Assembly: GCF_040250305.1 (NCBI RefSeq)
Contig: NZ_CP158190.1
Location: forward strand, 2,202,001 to 2,266,000
Origin: Peribacillus frigoritolerans
GTDB taxonomy: Bacteria > Bacillota > Bacilli > Bacillales > DSM-1321
DNA length: 64,000 nucleotides
Direction of reading: 5' to 3'
A program made the position numbers and the translations under genes. Numbering within the stretch: position 1 is the stretch's first letter; every line of letters starts with the position of its first letter. A model generated the notes under the pieces. The model did not search any database and was not told the DNA's origin. It saw nothing but the letters and a program-made list of their open reading frames with translations. This document shows, one piece after another, positions 1-9,057 of this stretch.

Positions 1-159
1 TTGACTGTTAGCCTAGCAAAAAACTTATTGATTGATGAATTTCCTTATGATGGACAGAACATTAAGAACATAGGTAGGATTAAATTCAACGGTGATATCG
101 TCATTATGGGAGAGCCCATCGATTTTACAAAGGGAAATGTGAACCAGTATGATTTTTAA
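1..159 (+). CDS. C-terminal end of a sugar-binding protein (partial)
   Basis: Only the last 52 codons lie in the window, in frame 1 and ending at TAA 157-159. The tail reads IMGEPIDFTKGNVNQYDF, which closely parallels the tail of the ABC sugar-binding lipoprotein ending at 10095 (IMGPPTDFTKDNAADFNF). This is therefore very probably a RbsB/LsrB-family periplasmic-type binding protein. The stop codon overlaps the start of the downstream sensor kinase (ATG at 149) by 11 bases, so the two are translationally coupled. I infer that it is a dedicated ligand-presenting subunit for that kinase rather than part of a transporter. The N-terminus, lipobox and ligand pocket are outside the window. Confidence 0.75.
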   Translation: MTVSLAKNLLIDEFPYDGQNIKNIGRIKFNGDIVIMGEPIDFTKGNVNQYDF

Positions 160-2020
160 AGGGAAAAAGCCGATCCAGATAAAAAACTTGCGTTTAACTA
201 CAAAACTAGTTACAACCTATACATTATTAACGGTTCTACCTATGGCCTTACTTGGGTTCATTGCATACTGGCAATACACAAAATCAATAGAAGAAGAAGT
301 GGGCGAATATATTCCCCGTCTTGTCAAACAGGTTAATGGCAACATTGAAAATGACATTCAAAAACTAGAGACCTTACCTGATTTAATTTATAATTCCGGT
401 GATGTCATGGCTATTTTAAGAGACAGTCAATCAAAAAAAAAATCGGTTTTGCTACACGATGAATATATCATGAAGAGTTATTTGACAAGGACCTATTTAA
501 ATAACAATTCATCTCATATTTTGGGGGCGTTTCTTATTTCCAAGAATCGTACATTTGCAAGTACAAGTCTCCATTATGACAGTTTTGGTTTTGAAGATGG
601 TTCCTTGCCATATGCAGATGACCTAGGATTGCTAGGCGAGATGCAGTTGCTCCTTCCTAATCAGACTAATTTAACGTTTGAAGGGGATCCCTCCTATTTT
701 ATGCTAGTCAAACCAATTACTGATTTCGATAATAGAAAAAATTTAGGAACGCTCTATATAGCCATCGATGTAGCGTTTTTTGAACAATCACTTCAGGATT
801 TGCAAAAGGAAGAGAATGTTACGATGTGGATCATGAATAAGCGGGGGAAGATAATTTATCATAAGGATCATTCAAAAATTGGTTCTGTGGAAAAAGGAAT
901 ACATGATTACCCATTACTGAATGGTAGTTTTCGTACAGAAATCGATGGAAAACGGAATTTAATCAGTATAAGTGAATCAAATGAGCTGCCATGGGTGCTC
1001 GTTCACAGCATGCCAATCAAAAATATGACGGAAAAAACGGATGTTATCCGAAATGTGACAATTTTCGTTTTTATCCTGTTCACACTCATTACTACATTGA
1101 TCTCTATCTTTTTTGCCTGGACCGTTACACGTCCACTAAACGAATTAGGAGATATCATGAAGCGAGTGGAAAAAGGTGATTTATTAGTAGATATACCCAT
1201 ACATTCCAAGGATGAAGTCGGGATGCTCGCGAACAGTTTTCGATCTATGCTTGCAGAGATAAGAGAGCTGATTCAAAAAAACTACCACATTGAACTGCGA
1301 AAAAAAACAGCTGAATTATACGCCCTTCAATCTCAAATAAATCCTCACTTTATGTATAATACGCTGGAAACCATAGGCATGGCTGTGGAAGAAGGAGATA
1401 GCGATGAAGTCGTGAAGATGGTGACATTGCTTGGTAGAATGATGCGCTTTTCAATCAGTAATAAAGAAAGCTTGGTTCCTATAAACAGTGAGGTTCAGCA
1501 CATTGAAGATTATTTAAGCATCCAACAATTCCGTTTTGAAGATCGTTTGCATTTTATGATAGAAAAAGGAGCAGATGTGGTTAATTATTATATACCCAAG
1601 TTTGTTTTACAGCCAATCGTTGAAAATTCCATTAAATATGGATTGGAAAAAAGAAAGGAAATAGACATTCAAATACATATTTCTGATGAGGAAACTCAGA
1701 CAGGTGAGGAAGATCTTTTGCTGATAGTCAGTGATGACGGACCAGGGATAACAGAAAGCAAATTAATTGAATTAAATGAAAAGTTACGTTTGGATCCAAT
1801 GATGAAACGAGACTCTGGCTTTGGGATTATCAATGTAAATGCAAGAATTGGCATGATGTTCGGGGAACAATATAATCTTCAAATTAATAGCGAATACGGA
1901 AAGGGAACGAGTGTGATTATTCGACTTCCCAAAATAAATGCCCAACAAGTAAGCATGTATGTTCAAGGAGAGGAGAAGAACAGAGATGATACAAAGGGTC
2001 AGGACGGTCATTGTAGATGA
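149..2020 (+). CDS. YesM-type sensor histidine kinase
   Basis: Membrane sensor kinase of 623 residues from the YesM/LytS-like His_kinase family. A first membrane helix lies near residues 20-45, followed by a large extracellular sensor region. A second helix (about 300-325) leads into a HAMP linker with the typical RPLNELGDIM start. The dimerisation/phosphoacceptor motif is QINPHFMYNTLE with His at about residue 400, followed by an HATPase domain (N-box VENSIKYGLE, G-box DDGPGI). It overlaps both neighbours: the upstream binding protein by 11 bases and the downstream regulator by 35. Partner and position imply that it senses an extracellular sugar, perhaps through the upstream binding protein, and signals to the AraC-type regulator. 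The ligand is unknown. Confidence 0.93.
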   Translation: MIFKGKKPIQIKNLRLTTKLVTTYTLLTVLPMALLGFIAYWQYTKSIEEEVGEYIPRLVKQVNGNIENDIQKLETLPDLIYNSGDVMAILRDSQSKKKSVLLHDEYIMKSYLTRTYLNNNSSHILGAFLISKNRTFASTSLHYDSFGFEDGSLPYADDLGLLGEMQLLLPNQTNLTFEGDPSYFMLVKPITDFDNRKNLGTLYIAIDVAFFEQSLQDLQKEENVTMWIMNKRGKIIYHKDHSKIGSVEKGIHDYPLLNGSFRTEIDGKRNLISISESNELPWVLVHSMPIKNMTEKTDVIRNVTIFVFILFTLITTLISIFFAWTVTRPLNELGDIMKRVEKGDLLVDIPIHSKDEVGMLANSFRSMLAEIRELIQKNYHIELRKKTAELYALQSQINPHFMYNTLETIGMAVEEGDSDEVVKMVTLLGRMMRFSISNKESLVPINSEVQHIEDYLSIQQFRFEDRLHFMIEKGADVVNYYIPKFVLQPIVENSIKYGLEKRKEIDIQIHISDEETQTGEEDLLLIVSDDGPGITESKLIELNEKLRLDPMMKRDSGFGIINVNARIGMMFGEQYNLQINSEYGKGTSVIIRLPKINAQQVSMYVQGEEKNRDDTKGQDGHCR

Positions 2021-3599
2021 TGAACCAAGGATAAGAAGAGGCATAGAAAGACTAGTACAATCTTGTGGGGAAGAGTGGCATGTTGTAGGTGTTTACTCCG
2101 ATGGCCAAGAGGCATACGATGCAATTATCAATCAAGTAGAAGAAGTTGATGTATTAATAACAGATGTACAAATGCCTGTCATGGACGGGTTAACGTTAAT
2201 TCAACAGTTGAAAAAAACTAAACCAACGCTATTTCCATTCATTATAAGCGGGTATGATGATTTTCTTTATGTACAGACTGCCCTAAGGGAAGGCGCTGTC
2301 GATTATATATTGAAACCGATTGATCGAGAAAAGTTTAAACTGCAGTTGAAGACTGTGCAGGAAAAAGTAATTGAGGCGCGAAAGGAAAGGGAAAAGATAG
2401 GAGAAATAGAAGAAAGAGCCTTGATATTAACCCATGAAAAGCAGCTTCAATTGCTGATGGAAATAACGTTGAAAGATGCAATGGACTTATCATTACTTGA
2501 ATGGACGCGGCAATTTCCAGAAGGAACCTATTCCCTGATCCATATTGGAATCGATCATACATTTGCCAAAACCCAAAGTTTTTCACCAGAAGATTGGGGG
2601 AGATGGAATGATGTAATAAAAAAACTTATAAAAGACTTACTAGATGATCATTCAACGCATTGGATGTGGAAAGATAGTCTACATGCCAGTTGGGTATTGA
2701 TTAAGGATACTACCCCTTCAGCTTTGGAGCAATTGTGTATAACATTAAAAACAACTGTCCAACGGCAAACCCCTTTTACGGTTTCCATTGCCCTTGGGAA
2801 TGAGTTTAATGACCTTACCCTTTTAGTAAATATTAAAGATGAATTACGATCTACCTTGCAATATCGAATGATACAAGGAGGCAATAAAATTTTCAGATCT
2901 GAAATGCTTAAACATGTATCATATAATAAAGTGATTGAAGTGCCGCCATCCATCTATAAATGGGCAGAAGAGACAGTGGAGGCGATGGAGCATGGGGAAG
3001 AAGCTGCCATTCGTTCTCTCATGCAATTTTTTAACGAATTGAAAGATGTCACGTCCCCTTTTGTAATACAAGAATCGGTTCGCTATTTGTCTATTAGAAT
3101 TATTAATAAATGGATTAAAAGTGATGGTTTTAAAGAGCTTCCGCTTTTACTTGAGGAAGCATTTAGCATTGCCGAGGATTCTTCTCATTTTAATCATTTA
3201 AAAAAGGAGACGGAGCGCTGGGTCATGAATATGTTAAAAAAGCAAGCAGCATTTCAAAATGACCAAACAGATCCCATACGCCAGGCAAAAGAATGGATTC
3301 TAAATCATATAGGAGATAACATCACAATAAAAAAAATCGCCAATCATGTCCATTTAAATTCAACCTATTTTTGTGAGTATTTTAAAAATCAGACAGGTGA
3401 AACCGTGCTTGACTATGTAACCAATGAACGGTTAAAAGTCGCGAAGGAATTATTAAGTCATACAGATTTAAAGATTTACGATATTGCTTCAAAAGTAGGC
3501 TATCAAGATACCAAATATTTTAGTCGGCTGTTTAAGCAATGGACAGGACAACTGCCGTCTCAATATCGAGATACTCATGAGTTTTTTGTGAAAAAGTAG
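1986..3599 (+). CDS. YesN-type response regulator with AraC DNA-binding domain
   Basis: Response regulator of 537 residues and cognate partner of the kinase before it. The receiver domain covers residues 4-120 with acidic pair D11/D12, phosphoacceptor D60 (LITDVQMP) and Lys in YILKPID. A long middle region precedes a C-terminal AraC/XylS helix-turn-helix pair (about 440-535, ending in the usual YQDTKYFSRLFKQ...PSQYR form). An ATG 27 bases upstream (1959) is also in frame, but AGGAG at 1971-1975 lies about 10 bases before 1986, so I chose 1986. The gene is followed by a hairpin terminator. It probably activates the sugar operon starting at 3791. Confidence 0.92.
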   Translation: MIQRVRTVIVDDEPRIRRGIERLVQSCGEEWHVVGVYSDGQEAYDAIINQVEEVDVLITDVQMPVMDGLTLIQQLKKTKPTLFPFIISGYDDFLYVQTALREGAVDYILKPIDREKFKLQLKTVQEKVIEARKEREKIGEIEERALILTHEKQLQLLMEITLKDAMDLSLLEWTRQFPEGTYSLIHIGIDHTFAKTQSFSPEDWGRWNDVIKKLIKDLLDDHSTHWMWKDSLHASWVLIKDTTPSALEQLCITLKTTVQRQTPFTVSIALGNEFNDLTLLVNIKDELRSTLQYRMIQGGNKIFRSEMLKHVSYNKVIEVPPSIYKWAEETVEAMEHGEEAAIRSLMQFFNELKDVTSPFVIQESVRYLSIRIINKWIKSDGFKELPLLLEEAFSIAEDSSHFNHLKKETERWVMNMLKKQAAFQNDQTDPIRQAKEWILNHIGDNITIKKIANHVHLNSTYFCEYFKNQTGETVLDYVTNERLKVAKELLSHTDLKIYDIASKVGYQDTKYFSRLFKQWTGQLPSQYRDTHEFFVKK

Positions 3600-3628
3600 A
3601 AGCTTCCATTCCGGAGCTTTTTTTTATG
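3600..3628 (+). terminator. Rho-independent terminator after the response regulator
   Basis: An AAGCTTCC / GGAGCTT stem (one bulged T, five-base loop) is followed by eight T residues directly after the stop at 3599. It separates the two-component genes from the catabolic operon. Confidence 0.75.
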
Positions 3629-3721
3629 TCTACATTGAAAATGTCCCGAAGAAAATCCCCCCTACCCGAATTTTATCACCTACCAGCTTATGCCAATTCC
3701 CTTTATAGTGAAAGTATCAAC

Positions 3722-3759
3722 AAAGAAAGCGCTTCCTTTATAAAGAAAACGCTTTCTTA
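3722..3759 (+). promoter_or_regulatory. Two tandem cre-like palindromes upstream of the sugar operon
   Basis: Two related palindromes sit side by side: AAGAAAGCGCTTCCTT (3723-3738) and AAGAAAACGCTTTCTT (3743-3758). Their centres are 20 bases apart, and both end 30-70 bases before the epimerase start. Both resemble the CcpA catabolite-response element consensus (WTGNAARCGNWWNCA) except for A in place of the first T. They could instead be operators of a LacI/GalR-type repressor. Either reading implies repression of the operon, likely by preferred carbon sources. Confidence 0.6.
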
Positions 3760-3790
3760 ATAAAAGATGAAATGGAACGGGAGTGTTTAT

Positions 3791-4480
3791 ATGACCTTAA
3801 TTGGACCCTCACTTATGTGTGCAGATATGGGGAATTTACAAGAATCAGTAATGAGATTAGACCGTGCAGGTGTTGATTTCTTTCATCTAGATATAATGGA
3901 TGGATCGTTTGTTCCTAATTTTACGATGGGCCCGGATCTAATTAAAAGCATTAGGCAATTCTCGGATAAACCATTTGATGTTCACTTAATGGTTGAAAGA
4001 CCGGAAGACCATTTAGATCTTTTCATTCAGTCGGGGGCAGATATGATTTCCATTCATGCAGAGGCAACTGCCCATTTACAGAGATCACTACAAAAGCTGA
4101 AGAATGATGGGATTAAGGCAGGGGTAGCCTTAAATCCATCAACCCCCATCACAGAGCTTGAACATGTATTGGATGTAGTCGATTATGTAACGGTGATGAC
4201 GGTGAATCCTGGTTTTGCCGGGCAGTCCTTTGTACCGCTTATGTATAAGAAAATAAAAAAGATAAAAGAATTAATTCAATCGGAAGGCTACCAAATTGAT
4301 ATTCAGGTAGATGGAAACATTGGGTTCGAAACCATTCCGGGTGTATTGAAAAATGGAGCCGACATGTTGGTTTGCGGTACGTCCTGTTTATTTAAAAACG
4401 ATGTATTACTGGAAGATGCCGTTGGCCAACTCCGGGCATTCTTAGAGCAAATGAAAATGAAAAACGAGGGTTGTGCATGA
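3791..4480 (+). CDS. Ketose-phosphate 3-epimerase (Rpe/AlsE family)
   Basis: TIM-barrel 3-epimerase of 229 residues in the ribulose-phosphate 3-epimerase superfamily. Visible marks are the N-terminal GPSLMCADMGNL, the metal/catalytic strand FHLDIMDGSFVPNFTMGPD, the VHLMVE strand, and the phosphate loop TVNPGFAGQSF. The N-terminal SLMC..D pattern is closer to D-allulose-6-phosphate 3-epimerase (AlsE) than to housekeeping Rpe, so a ketohexose- or ketopentose-phosphate substrate is likely. An in-frame ATG at 3767 exists, but GGGAG sits 8 bases before 3791, which I prefer. It is the first gene of the operon and its end overlaps the ribokinase start (ATGA). Confidence 0.85.
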   Translation: MTLIGPSLMCADMGNLQESVMRLDRAGVDFFHLDIMDGSFVPNFTMGPDLIKSIRQFSDKPFDVHLMVERPEDHLDLFIQSGADMISIHAEATAHLQRSLQKLKNDGIKAGVALNPSTPITELEHVLDVVDYVTVMTVNPGFAGQSFVPLMYKKIKKIKELIQSEGYQIDIQVDGNIGFETIPGVLKNGADMLVCGTSCLFKNDVLLEDAVGQLRAFLEQMKMKNEGCA

Positions 4481-5448
4481 AAGGGATTGTAGTGGTAGGG
4501 AGTATTAATATGGATATTGTCGCAGTCACTAATCAGTATCCAGCCCATGGTGAAACAATCTTCGGAGAAAATATGAAGCTATTAAGTGGTGGAAAAGGCG
4601 CAAATCAAGCAACGACGTGCGCAAAACTCGGAAAACCAGTAAAGCTAATCGGTGCGGTTGGCGAGGACGCATTCGGGCATGAAATAGAACGTTCTCTTCT
4701 TCAAAATAACGTGAATATATCCTCCTTGAAACATGTTGCAGAACATCCAACTGGATGCGCAGTCATTACAGTAGATGCTACAGCAGAAAACACCATGCTT
4801 GTCATTAAAGGGGCCAATGAACATTTGACAAGAAGTGATATTGACATTTGTTTTTCTACCATCAGTGATGACTATGCTGTTTTACTTGTACAGATGGAAA
4901 TTCCTGATGAGGCTGTTCTACAAGCCATGAAAAGGGCTAAAGAAAAAAATATGTTTATTATCTTGGACCCTGCTCCGGCAGAAGGGGTAACGACTGAAGC
5001 ACTGACCTATGCTAATTTGATTACGCCGAATTGGCAGGAAACAAAAGTGTTGACTGGAATCGAAGTCAACTCGAAGGAAAGTGCATGCAAAGCGGGTGTT
5101 TTCTTTAAGAATCATTTTGGCGTGGAGAATAGCATTATTAAGTTGGGCCATAAAGGAGCATTGGTTTATCAAAATGGTGAAACAAACTTTATCGAGCCCA
5201 TTGCTGTAAAAGCTGTTGATACAGTGGGGGCAGGAGACTCGTTCGCAGGCGCCCTTGCCTGTGCCATTGCAGATGGGGAGACGATCGAATCAGCAGCCGA
5301 GTTTGCTTCAATTGTAGCGGCGATGAAGGTAACGAAAATGGGGGCCCAAGATGGTGTGCCGAGGCTAGCAGAAGTGGAACATTTTTGTGAAACCAATAAC
5401 ATTAATTACTATGGAAAAAAACAAAAGTTGAATCAAATTTATGACTGA
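4477..5448 (+). CDS. PfkB-family sugar kinase (ribokinase-like)
   Basis: Sugar kinase of 323 residues from the PfkB/ribokinase family. The N-terminus GSINMDIVA and the substrate motif GGKGANQATTCAKLG are typical of ribokinase. The C-terminal signature DTVGAGDSFAGAL carries the catalytic Asp of the anion hole. ATG at 4477 overlaps the epimerase stop and has GAGGG six bases upstream; an in-frame TTG at 4471 is less likely. It phosphorylates a ketose or pentose, or makes the substrate of the epimerase. Annotation as ribokinase is by family only, because no D-ribose pyranase (RbsD) is present and the transporter is not clearly ribose-type. Confidence 0.85.
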   Translation: MKGIVVVGSINMDIVAVTNQYPAHGETIFGENMKLLSGGKGANQATTCAKLGKPVKLIGAVGEDAFGHEIERSLLQNNVNISSLKHVAEHPTGCAVITVDATAENTMLVIKGANEHLTRSDIDICFSTISDDYAVLLVQMEIPDEAVLQAMKRAKEKNMFIILDPAPAEGVTTEALTYANLITPNWQETKVLTGIEVNSKESACKAGVFFKNHFGVENSIIKLGHKGALVYQNGETNFIEPIAVKAVDTVGAGDSFAGALACAIADGETIESAAEFASIVAAMKVTKMGAQDGVPRLAEVEHFCETNNINYYGKKQKLNQIYD

Positions 5449-5471
5449 TTAAGGTTGGAAAGGAGAGAAAC

Positions 5472-7019
5472 ATGTCTGATTTCTTATTGCAAATGACGAA
5501 TGTCAGTAAAACCTTCCCAGGTGTAAAAGCACTGGATAGCGTTCAGCTTGAAGTGAAAAAAGGAGAAGTTCATGCGTTAATAGGTGAGAATGGTGCCGGG
5601 AAATCAACGCTCATTAAAATATTAGCTGGCATTTATCGACCGGACCCAGGCGCCAAGTTTTACTTTGAAGGAAAAGAAGCCGAAATTCAAAAACCGATTG
5701 ATGCTACGCTAAAAGGTATTTCAATCATTTATCAGGATTTAAGTTTATTTTCAAACCTATCTGTAGCTGAAAATATCAATATTGGCCGGGATAGTGATAA
5801 AAAACCATGGAAAAAGATTAGATGGAAGGAGATGGAGGATACGGCAAAACGGGCACTTAAAGAACTGGAATTTGAGATTGATGTTCATACACCCGTTGAA
5901 AAATTAAGCATTGCTCAACAGCAGCTGATTGAAATCGCCAGAGCCCTCGCTTTTGATTCCAAGTTGATTGTAATGGACGAACCGACTTCATCCCTATCCG
6001 CAGGGGAAGTTGAAAAGCTTTATAAAGTTATACAAAAGTTAAAGGATCGCGGAATTTCCATAATCTTTGTCAGCCACAAGTTAAAAGAGTTATTTACTGT
6101 TTCCGATCGATTTACAATACTGCGCGATGGGAAATATGTAGGCACTTACGAAACTGAAGAACTTGATGAAGATAAATTAATCACACTAATGGTGGGACGT
6201 CAGATTTTATATAAAAAGAATATGGTAAAAGGAAAAACGGGAAAAACTCTTTTGGAACTGAATGGTTTATCAAAAGAAGGTAACTTTAAAGATATTTCCT
6301 TTGAATTGAAAGCTGGAGAAGTCCTTGGGATTACAGGACTTGTCGGATCAGGAAGAACAGAGCTTGCACAGGCGATATTCGGGGTCAACAGGCCTTACGA
6401 TGGAAGTATGAAAATAAATGGGGTTTCTACTAAAATCAAGTCTTCTGAACATGCTGTAAAGCAAGGGATTGCATATATTCCAGAAAGCAGAAAAACGCAA
6501 GGACTCATCCTTCGCCAGTCCATAATCAACAATATTTCATTACCTGTTTTGAAACAATTGAGAAATAAATTCAAATTGATCAAACGAAAGGAAGAAGTTA
6601 AGCTGGCTGATCATTATATGAAAACGCTAGATGTTAGACCGGCTTTGCCTAAAAGGGCAGCTGGTGACCTGTCAGGCGGAAATCAACAGAAAGTCGTGAT
6701 CGGCAAGTGGCTTTCTACTAAACCACAAATCCTAATTATTGACGAACCGACGAATGGGATTGATATTGGGGCTAAGTCAGAGATTCATAAGTTAATGAGG
6801 GAACTGGCTGCTGAAGGAATGGGCATTATTGTGATTTCTTCAGAGCTTCCAGAAGTACTTGCTGTCAGTGATCGAATTTTGGTCATGAGACACGGAAGAA
6901 TAGCCGGAGAACTTGGTATAGAAGAAGCCACACAGGAAAATATCATGAATTATGCTCTGCTTGGTTCTCAATCTCCTTCCAAAAAAGGGCTTCCGCTAAA
7001 AGAGGAGGTACGTGCATGA
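5472..7019 (+). CDS. Sugar ABC transporter ATP-binding protein (RbsA/RhaT type)
   Basis: Double ATPase of 515 residues that energises the importer formed with the next three genes. The N-terminal nucleotide-binding domain has Walker A GENGAGKST near residue 40, signature LSIAQQQLIEIA and Walker B VMDEPTSSL. The C-terminal domain has the degenerate Walker A GLVGSGRTEL expected for this family, signature LSGGNQQKVVIGKW and Walker B LIIDEPTNGID. It starts 24 bases after the kinase with an AAAGGAGAG site and overlaps the first permease by four bases (ATGA). Family CUT2 (ribose, rhamnose, AI-2 importers). Confidence 0.95.
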   Translation: MSDFLLQMTNVSKTFPGVKALDSVQLEVKKGEVHALIGENGAGKSTLIKILAGIYRPDPGAKFYFEGKEAEIQKPIDATLKGISIIYQDLSLFSNLSVAENINIGRDSDKKPWKKIRWKEMEDTAKRALKELEFEIDVHTPVEKLSIAQQQLIEIARALAFDSKLIVMDEPTSSLSAGEVEKLYKVIQKLKDRGISIIFVSHKLKELFTVSDRFTILRDGKYVGTYETEELDEDKLITLMVGRQILYKKNMVKGKTGKTLLELNGLSKEGNFKDISFELKAGEVLGITGLVGSGRTELAQAIFGVNRPYDGSMKINGVSTKIKSSEHAVKQGIAYIPESRKTQGLILRQSIINNISLPVLKQLRNKFKLIKRKEEVKLADHYMKTLDVRPALPKRAAGDLSGGNQQKVVIGKWLSTKPQILIIDEPTNGIDIGAKSEIHKLMRELAAEGMGIIVISSELPEVLAVSDRILVMRHGRIAGELGIEEATQENIMNYALLGSQSPSKKGLPLKEEVRA

Positions 7020-7999
7020 ACGCCATTTTGAAGTCGAAGGAAATCAGCATCGGAATGATTGTTTTGCTTTTATGTATTACATTGACATTCTTAAGCCCGT
7101 ATTTTTTAACTGTAGACAATTTGCTGGATGTACTAAAAGGGAATGCTGTACTTGGAATTCTGGCGGTGGGTATGACACTTGTAATCATCACTGGCGGGAT
7201 TGACGTATCGGTCGCCGCTGTTACAAGCGCTGTCTGTGTCATCGTTGGAAAAGTAATGATGCTCATGCCTGACCATCCCATCTCTATACTATTACTCTTT
7301 TTGATTGGGCCATTTCTTGGGGTTTGTTTAGGTGCACTGAATGGACTGCTTGTTGCAAAGGTTCAAATTCCAGCTATTGTCGTGACACTTGGAATGATGA
7401 GTATCATTAATGGGCTCGTGTTGTACATTACGAATGGTCAGTATTTGAACAGCAGCAGTTTTCCAACAGTATTCATCAAGTTTGCTAGTTTTGAGGTGTT
7501 CGGTATGTCTATCATCATTCTAATTTTTATCGCCGTAGCTCTGTTTACTTGGTATATTTTGAAATACACATTAATCGGTCGCGAAGTATTGGCGATTGGC
7601 GGTAATAAAGATTCAGCCATTCGGGTTGGGATAAATTTTGACAAAGTTCAAATATTTGTTTTCTCCTATATGGGGTTTCTTGCAGGAATAGCAGCCATTG
7701 CTCAAACAGCATATACAAAGGCTGTTGATCCTAATGGAATGCTTGGTCTGGAGCTGATGGTCATAGCAGCCGTTGTTTTGGGCGGTGCGAACATCATGGG
7801 GGGGCGCGGTACCATTTTGGGAACGGTTTTGGGCGTTCTTCTGCTAGGCATTGTACAAAATGGTCTTATCTTGGCAAAAATTGATACCTTCTGGCAAAAA
7901 GTATTCACTGGATTGATTATATTACTGGCTGTGTCATACGACCACATTCAATATAAGCGCTCAAAAGATAAGTTAGCAAAAATTGAAGTGGAAGCGTAA
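7016..7999 (+). CDS. Sugar ABC transporter permease 1 (RbsC family)
   Basis: Integral membrane permease of 327 residues, BPD_transp_2 family, with about eight to ten hydrophobic segments. The family motifs GMTLVIITGGIDVSV and GLELMVIAAVVLGG...GRGTILGTVLG are present. It overlaps the ATPase gene by four bases and is followed 15 bases later by a second permease. Two different permeases (heterodimer) are typical of the Lsr/Rha-type CUT2 importers rather than ribose importers, which use a single permease gene. Confidence 0.94.
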   Translation: MNAILKSKEISIGMIVLLLCITLTFLSPYFLTVDNLLDVLKGNAVLGILAVGMTLVIITGGIDVSVAAVTSAVCVIVGKVMMLMPDHPISILLLFLIGPFLGVCLGALNGLLVAKVQIPAIVVTLGMMSIINGLVLYITNGQYLNSSSFPTVFIKFASFEVFGMSIIILIFIAVALFTWYILKYTLIGREVLAIGGNKDSAIRVGINFDKVQIFVFSYMGFLAGIAAIAQTAYTKAVDPNGMLGLELMVIAAVVLGGANIMGGRGTILGTVLGVLLLGIVQNGLILAKIDTFWQKVFTGLIILLAVSYDHIQYKRSKDKLAKIEVEA

Positions 8000-8014
8000 G
8001 AAAGAGGTGAAAAA

Positions 8015-8989
8015 ATGAAACGGCTTTCAATATCAAAAGAAAATACTTTAGGGGTAATTACAGCAGGTTTGTTTGTGTTAATGAGTTTTTCAATACCTGG
8101 ATTCTTTTCTTCAAATAATTTAACCAATATGATGTTCCAGCTCCCGGAGTTTGGTTTAATCGCTTTAGCAATGATGGTGGTGATTGTAACTGGAGGAATT
8201 GACCTATCGATTACGTATACAGCTGCCTTGTCTGGCGTGACAATCGCACTTATGGCAAGCAGCGGATACCCAATGTTAGGCGCAATCTTAATCGGTGTTT
8301 TAGTCGGGCTGAGCTGCGGATTGATTAACGGCGTACTCATCTCAAAAATCGGTGTTTCGCCAATACTGGTGACACTCGGAACGATGGTGCTTTTTGAAGG
8401 TTTGATCTTAAGCATTACGAAAGGAAATTCAATTTCAGGATTCAGTGAGGGTTATAGCTTAATTGGAAACGGTTACTATATGGGGATCGTTCCTCTTTCC
8501 ATCATTATTTTTGTACTATTTGCAATATTAACAGCTATATTGCTGTCAAAAACCAAATGGGGCAGAAGTGTTTATATGGTGGGTAGCAATCCGATCGCCA
8601 CATTATTTTCAGGGGTAAATAATAGCAAGGTATTAATGAGGGTTTACTTATATGCGGCACTTCTTGCCACAATTGCTTCTATTATTATGACATCCCGTTA
8701 TAATACTGCAAAAGTGGATCTGGGATCTTCTTATTTATTACAAAGTGTAGCGGCTGCCGTGCTTGGCGGAACGGAAATTCAAGGTGGTTATGGCAAGGTT
8801 ATCGGCACTGTTTACGCTGTGGTCATTTTCCAAATGTTATCAAGTGGATTGAACTTAATGGGTGTACCACGATCGATCGTAACTGTAATGATGGGGGTTA
8901 TTTTAATCACGGTATTGGTCATAAACTTCGTGAAAACGAAATTAGACGAAAAAAGTCAAAAGAATTTACCTTCAAACTCTGTAGCGTAA
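8015..8989 (+). CDS. Sugar ABC transporter permease 2 (RbsC family)
   Basis: Second membrane permease of 324 residues, paralogous to the one before it. It carries MMVVIVTGGIDLSITYTAALSG and the C-terminal QSVAAAVLGGTEIQGGYGKVIGTV block of the family. Ribosome binding site AAGAGGTG lies 6-7 bases upstream. It most likely forms the heterodimeric channel with permease 1. The gap to the binding protein (68 bases) has no terminator, so the lipoprotein is probably co-transcribed. Confidence 0.94.
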   Translation: MKRLSISKENTLGVITAGLFVLMSFSIPGFFSSNNLTNMMFQLPEFGLIALAMMVVIVTGGIDLSITYTAALSGVTIALMASSGYPMLGAILIGVLVGLSCGLINGVLISKIGVSPILVTLGTMVLFEGLILSITKGNSISGFSEGYSLIGNGYYMGIVPLSIIIFVLFAILTAILLSKTKWGRSVYMVGSNPIATLFSGVNNSKVLMRVYLYAALLATIASIIMTSRYNTAKVDLGSSYLLQSVAAAVLGGTEIQGGYGKVIGTVYAVVIFQMLSSGLNLMGVPRSIVTVMMGVILITVLVINFVKTKLDEKSQKNLPSNSVA

Positions 8990-9057
8990 TTTACATGACC
9001 ATGTAATCTCTGAAAATACTTTAGTAAAAAATTAGAAAAATTTCAAGGGGGATCATT

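Noticed and set aside
7948..8415. 155-codon open frame on the minus strand
   Set aside because: It lies opposite permease 2, has no ribosome site, and its repetitive Thr/Ile/Pro composition is that of an antisense shadow.
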